A stretch of DNA of 15,987 nt, taken from assembly GCA_050290145.1 (NCBI GenBank), contig JBNKHC010000369.1, positions 1 to 15,987 on the forward strand. The letters run 5' to 3'. Below the pieces are notes generated by a model. It was given only the letters and a program-made list of their open reading frames with translations, was not told the DNA's origin and did no database searches. This stretch comes from Pelagibius sp050290145. GTDB taxonomy: Bacteria > Pseudomonadota > Alphaproteobacteria > Kiloniellales > Kiloniellaceae. The position numbers were made by a program, and so were the translations under genes. Positions 13,269 to 15,987 of this stretch are shown here, in pieces; position 1 is the first letter of the stretch; the number at the start of each line of letters is the position of its first letter.

Positions 13269-13271
13269 GCC

Positions 13272-13745
13272 ATGAAACTGGACGCCATCGACCGCAAGAT
13301 CCTCGACGCCCTGCAGGCCAACGGCCGCCTCTCCAATGTGGAGCTGGCCGAGCGGGTCGGGCTCTCCCCTTCCCCCTGCCTGCGCCGGGTGCGCCTGCTG
13401 GAGGAAGCCGGGGTCATCAAGCGCTACGTGGCGCTCTTGAACCAGGACGCCGTCGGCCTGCCGGTCTCGGTTTTCATCTCCATCAAGCTGGAGCGCCAGC
13501 ACGAGGAGGACCTCGACCGTTTCGAGGCCGAGGTCAGTTCCTACCCGGAAGTTCTGGAGTGCTACCTCATGACCGGCACCCGCGACTACCTGCTGCGCGT
13601 CGCCACCGCCGACCTGGGCGCCTACGAGCGCTTCCTCAAGACCAAGCTGACCCGGGTGGAGAACGTCGCCTCCATCGAGTCCAGCTTCGCCCTGCGCCAG
13701 GTGAAGTACACCAACTCCCTGCCGCTGGAAGCGACTGCGGGCTGA
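13272..13745 (+). CDS. Lrp/AsnC-family transcriptional regulator
   Basis: 157 aa. The N-terminal AsnC-type HTH (about 4-55) reads LDAIDRKILDALQANGRLS, VELAERVGLSPSPCLRRVRLLE and AGVIKRYVALL. The C-terminal RAM ligand domain (about 66-145) includes VSVFISIKLERQ, YPEVLECYLMTGTRDYLLRV and FLKTKLTRVENVASIESSFALRQVK (last stretch in part). Such proteins assemble as dimers to octamers and respond to amino acids. No clear Shine-Dalgarno precedes the ATG at 13272; a TGCCA arm of a palindrome occupies that space, so translation may be weak or leaderless. It probably regulates the divergent MdeB-like gene, as MdeR does in P. putida; an amino acid such as methionine as the effector is only an analogy. 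Confidence 0.92.
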   Translation: MKLDAIDRKILDALQANGRLSNVELAERVGLSPSPCLRRVRLLEEAGVIKRYVALLNQDAVGLPVSVFISIKLERQHEEDLDRFEAEVSSYPEVLECYLMTGTRDYLLRVATADLGAYERFLKTKLTRVENVASIESSFALRQVKYTNSLPLEATAG

Positions 13746-13903
13746 GTCGCCACAGCATTTCCCTACGGCAGAGACACAACCGGAATCGCGGTACCGACCG
13801 CGCATCGGAAATCCGGTGACTTGCCTTACTCCTGTGTTAGGTTTCAGCGGGATCAGGTCTTCCACGTCACACGAAAAACAATGTCGAGGGAGGAACTGCT
13901 GCT

Positions 13904-14974
13904 ATGTACAAACATCTCTATTCCGTAGCCGTTGCCTTGAGCCTGGGCTCCGTCCTTTCGGGTCTGGCCTCGGCGCAACAGGCAGCACCGGTCAATGACG
14001 CACCGCTCACGGAGAACTGGGCGCCCAGCGAATGGGGACCAGATGACAAGGTCGGTGCGCCCAATCGCACCACGCCGGCAATGGTGCTCAAGGCCGTCAC
14101 ACTGGTCAAACAGGGCAAAGTCGCAACGCTTGGCAAGGTCTATCAGCAGGATGCGCCGGCCTTCGGCTCGCGCGGCTGGCGCCTGACGATCCCCGGGCTG
14201 CCGACCGGCGGCCCCTTCGGTCCGCAGATGCTGGTCTACAACGATGAGTATCTTTCGACAGAGATCGGGCAGATCGGCACCCAGTTCGACGGCCCTGGGC
14301 ATATCGGTGTCCTGACCTCCGAGGGTAACTACTTCTACAACGGCCGCTTTGCCGAAGACGCCGATGTCGGGACTTACGGCCTGGGCCCCTTGGGTGTCGA
14401 GTACGTCGCACAAAAAGGCTTCGTCTGCCGCGGCGTGCTGCTGGATGCGGTTGCACTGCGTGGTGGGCAGCTGCCGGTCCCGGTGGCGAACGACCCCTCC
14501 GATCCAGGCATCGTGACGGACGCGGATATCGAGGCAATGATCGCGCGACAGGGTATTGCTCCCATCGGCGAGGGAGACTGCGTGTTCCTTTACACCGGCC
14601 ACGGCGACATCTGGCATCCCAGCGACTGGGACAGCTTCGATGCCGCGGAGAAGAGCCGGCGCATCGCTGAGTTCAACTCGGGCGAGCCGGGATTCGGAGC
14701 GTCCGCCTGCGAGTATATGGCCGCGCGCAAGATCATTCTCTGGGGCTCGGATACCTGGGCCTCGGAAGCGGTGGGCAAGGGCTTCGGCGGTGAACACCCG
14801 CAGCCCTTCGAGTGTCACATCACGATGATGACCAAGAACGGCATCTGGAACATCGAGAACCTGGATCTCTCGCAATTGGTTGCGGACGGGGCCTATGAGT
14901 TCCTCTTTGCCTGGTCGCCGCTCAAGATGAAGGGCGCGACCGGCTCACCGGGGAACCCGATCGCTATGTACTGA
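13904..14974 (+). CDS. Exported cyclase-family (kynurenine-formamidase-like) hydrolase
   Basis: 356 aa. Residues 1-24 are a Sec signal peptide (YKHLYSVAVALSLGSVLSGL, cut after ASA), so it acts in the periplasm. The rest is a cyclase-family (PF04199-type) metal-dependent hydrolase: WGPDDKVGAPNRTTP (about 44-58), the metal motif QIGTQFDGPGH (123-133), FVCRGVLLDAVAL (about 173-185), and DCVFLYTGHGDIW (about 225-237). The canonical HxGTHxDxPxH motif has Gln at the first and second His positions, a pattern I associate with the longer cyclase subfamily rather than loss of function; D129 and H133 are kept. The substrate is unknown. GGGAGG at 13888-13893 supports the ATG. A strong hairpin follows the stop, so it is transcribed alone. 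Confidence 0.83.
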   Translation: MYKHLYSVAVALSLGSVLSGLASAQQAAPVNDAPLTENWAPSEWGPDDKVGAPNRTTPAMVLKAVTLVKQGKVATLGKVYQQDAPAFGSRGWRLTIPGLPTGGPFGPQMLVYNDEYLSTEIGQIGTQFDGPGHIGVLTSEGNYFYNGRFAEDADVGTYGLGPLGVEYVAQKGFVCRGVLLDAVALRGGQLPVPVANDPSDPGIVTDADIEAMIARQGIAPIGEGDCVFLYTGHGDIWHPSDWDSFDAAEKSRRIAEFNSGEPGFGASACEYMAARKIILWGSDTWASEAVGKGFGGEHPQPFECHITMMTKNGIWNIENLDLSQLVADGAYEFLFAWSPLKMKGATGSPGNPIAMY

Positions 14975-14999
14975 GTCTGCCGAAAGTGATGCGGCGAAT

Positions 15000-15035
15000 G
15001 GATGGGGGGCACGTGTGCCACATCGCCCCCCATCC
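15000..15035 (+). terminator. Rho-independent-type terminator after the cyclase gene
   Basis: Perfect 11-bp arms GGATGGGGGGC (15000-15010) and GCCCCCCATCC (15025-15035) enclose a 14-nt loop, beginning 25 nt past the cyclase stop codon. The following sequence is T-rich (TTTGCCTTTTG) rather than a pure T-tract. It is the strongest hairpin in the window. Confidence 0.72.
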
Positions 15036-15174
15036 TCCGTTTGCCTTTTGCACTTCCGTCATAGTGACGCCGCTGATGGACGATTCTCGAAGGCCAGCAG
15101 CTGCACGCAAGCGATGACGCCTTTACAGGAAGAAGGCTATGCTGCGAACTCACAGATAGTGGATTAGGTAAAGT

Positions 15175-15381
15175 ATGCGAATCTTCCTGATGCTGCTGGG
15201 TGGGGTCGTTGCTGCCGGCGCCCTGCTCTTCTGGCTGTTCCTCAATGCCATGGCGGCGGGCTTCTACACGAACAACGCCAGCCGTTCCGTCGATTGGCTG
15301 ACGGAAGAAGCCCTGCTGTTCTTCTGGCTGCCCGCCGCGGTCGGCGCCGCCATCGCTTTCCTGGGGTGGAAGCGCCGCTGA
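15175..15381 (+). CDS. Small two-helix membrane protein, 68 aa
   Basis: I do not recognise a family. Residues about 3-29 (FLMLLGGVVAAGALLFWLF and on) and about 47-64 (LLFFWLPAAVGAAIAFLG) are two hydrophobic membrane helices joined by a polar loop NNASRSVDWLTEE, with a basic end WKRR, which suggests both ends in the cytoplasm. TTAGG about 8 nt upstream is a modest ribosome binding site. It lies 140 bp beyond the cyclase terminator, so it probably has its own promoter. The even hydrophobicity pattern and stop placement make it a likely real gene, but it is too short for certainty. Confidence 0.6.
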   Translation: MRIFLMLLGGVVAAGALLFWLFLNAMAAGFYTNNASRSVDWLTEEALLFFWLPAAVGAAIAFLGWKRR

Positions 15382-15729
15382 GGAGAGCGGAAGCTGAAGA
15401 ATCTGCCCCGGGTTTGCGTTCCGCCACACTCTCACTCTTCCCCCTCACTCTTCCCCGCCCGCGCCGGAAGCACCTGTCGAACCAGCAGCGCAGGCGAGCC
15501 CCCGACCGCTTCGAGGCGGGCAAGACGGCTGATTATAGTGTGGCGTTTTCAACTTATGATGTTTGCGGTTTTACTACCCACAGTTAAAAAGCGGGAAGAT
15601 TGTTCACCGATTATTGTGCCACCTCAGTAGTACTCCAAATGTTTTTCTATGGAAGTGCGACATTTGCTCTAATCTCCTGCGAGGAAAGTCCCCCGAAACT
15701 CTTGGATCCTGAAAGGCGTTTTTCTTGCA
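15382..15729. other. Non-coding stretch before the right-edge regulator
   Basis: I see no convincing gene here. The first part is GC-rich and contains a perfect 13-bp tandem duplication, CTCACTCTTCCCC at 15431-15443 and 15444-15456. From about 15525 the DNA becomes clearly AT-richer, including runs such as GTTAAAAAG, and it carries the CAAATGT dyad at 15636-15666. It probably holds the promoter region of the downstream regulator; the composition shift could mark acquired DNA. Confidence 0.5.
15636..15666. promoter_or_regulatory. CAAATGT-N17-ACATTTG dyad, candidate operator
   Basis: Perfect 7-bp inverted arms (15636-15642 and 15660-15666) are separated by 17 bp and lie 63 bp before the start of the SARP-like gene. 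The position suits an operator; the sequence gives no indication of which protein binds. Confidence 0.35.
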
Positions 15730-15987
15730 ATGAACGCGGTTCCAAGAATGAAAATTCGACTGAGCGGTCCCCTCCGCATCGAGAACGTCGATGGCACGGA
15801 TATCACGCCTCGCGGAAAGAGGGCCAAGGCGCTGATCGCGCTCCTAGCCCTGGCAAAGACCGGCGTGCGCAGCCGCAAGTGGATCCAGGACAAGCTGTGG
15901 AGCGAGCGCGACGAGGAACAGGGCGCCGCCAGTCTGCGGCAGGAATTGAGCGGACTGCGCCGGCACTTCAGATCGCTGGGCGTAGAA
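15730..15987 (+). CDS. SARP/BTAD-like transcriptional regulator, N-terminal winged-helix part (partial)
   Basis: 86 codons are visible before the right edge. The pattern MKIRLSGPLRIENVDGTDI, then TPRGKRAKALIALLALA, GVRSRKWIQDKLWSER and GAASLRQELSGLRRHF, is the OmpR/PhoB-type winged helix as found in the SARP/AfsR/BTAD group: a small beta-sheet with a bound-like FHA-style start, then helices joined by the LW(S/P) turn and the recognition helix SLRQELSGLRR. In alphaproteobacteria such domains often head long proteins with TPR or adenylate-cyclase-like parts, which would lie beyond the window. The start is either ATG 15730, with GAAAGG about 12 nt upstream, or ATG 15748, which lacks a ribosome binding site but matches the usual domain start. 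Confidence 0.75.
   Translation, partial: MNAVPRMKIRLSGPLRIENVDGTDITPRGKRAKALIALLALAKTGVRSRKWIQDKLWSERDEEQGAASLRQELSGLRRHFRSLGVE

Overview
The window is GC-rich, gene-dense DNA with a mixture of ABC transport, small-molecule catabolism and stress genes. Codon use, the family make-up (PAS_5, DUF427, HxlR, beta-class GST, an MdeB-type 2-oxoacid dehydrogenase next to an Lrp regulator) and the intergenic palindromic repeats suggest a free-living, probably environmental or marine, alphaproteobacterium of the Rhodospirillales/Kiloniellales type. That placement is an inference; there is no rRNA or other marker gene here. I see no insertion sequence, prophage, CRISPR array or tRNA.

Layout. 1-1964: an XRE-cupin regulator (running off the left edge) diverges from a fumarylacetoacetate-hydrolase-family enzyme; a dyad between them could be the regulator's operator. 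2162-3897: three unrelated small genes on the + strand: a Cys-rich orphan protein, a PAS_5 protein and a DUF427 protein. 3922-4006: two inverted copies of a dispersed palindromic repeat separate these from the converging phn genes. 4054-6955 (- strand): phnC-phnD-phnE, a phosphonate importer very like that of E. coli, with a Pho-box-like site upstream of phnC and a hairpin between phnD and phnE. No C-P lyase or other phosphonate catabolic gene is present in the window.

7101-8916: an HxlR regulator diverges from a gst / NTF2-like / tautomerase operon. The 168-bp gap holds six GTTAC/GTAAC pentamers, three of them exactly 10 bp apart. 8996-10708: a Rieske oxygenase alpha subunit (- strand) diverges from a CxxC carboxymuconolactone-decarboxylase-family protein. 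10732-13745: a large thiamine-diphosphate 2-oxoacid dehydrogenase (MdeB/AceE-like) diverges from an Lrp/AsnC regulator, with two 15-bp TGGCA-N5-TGCCA palindromes between them. 13904-15381: an exported cyclase-family hydrolase with a strong terminator, then a small membrane protein. 15382-15729 is an AT-richer non-coding stretch leading to a SARP/BTAD-like winged-helix regulator cut by the right edge.

The recurrent design is a regulator facing its likely target across a short gap with visible dyads or repeats. The strongest follow-up signals are the phased GTTAC array, the TGGCA palindromes, the Pho box, and the Glu-bridged Rieske oxygenase. I found no clear evidence of an entirely new multi-gene system.
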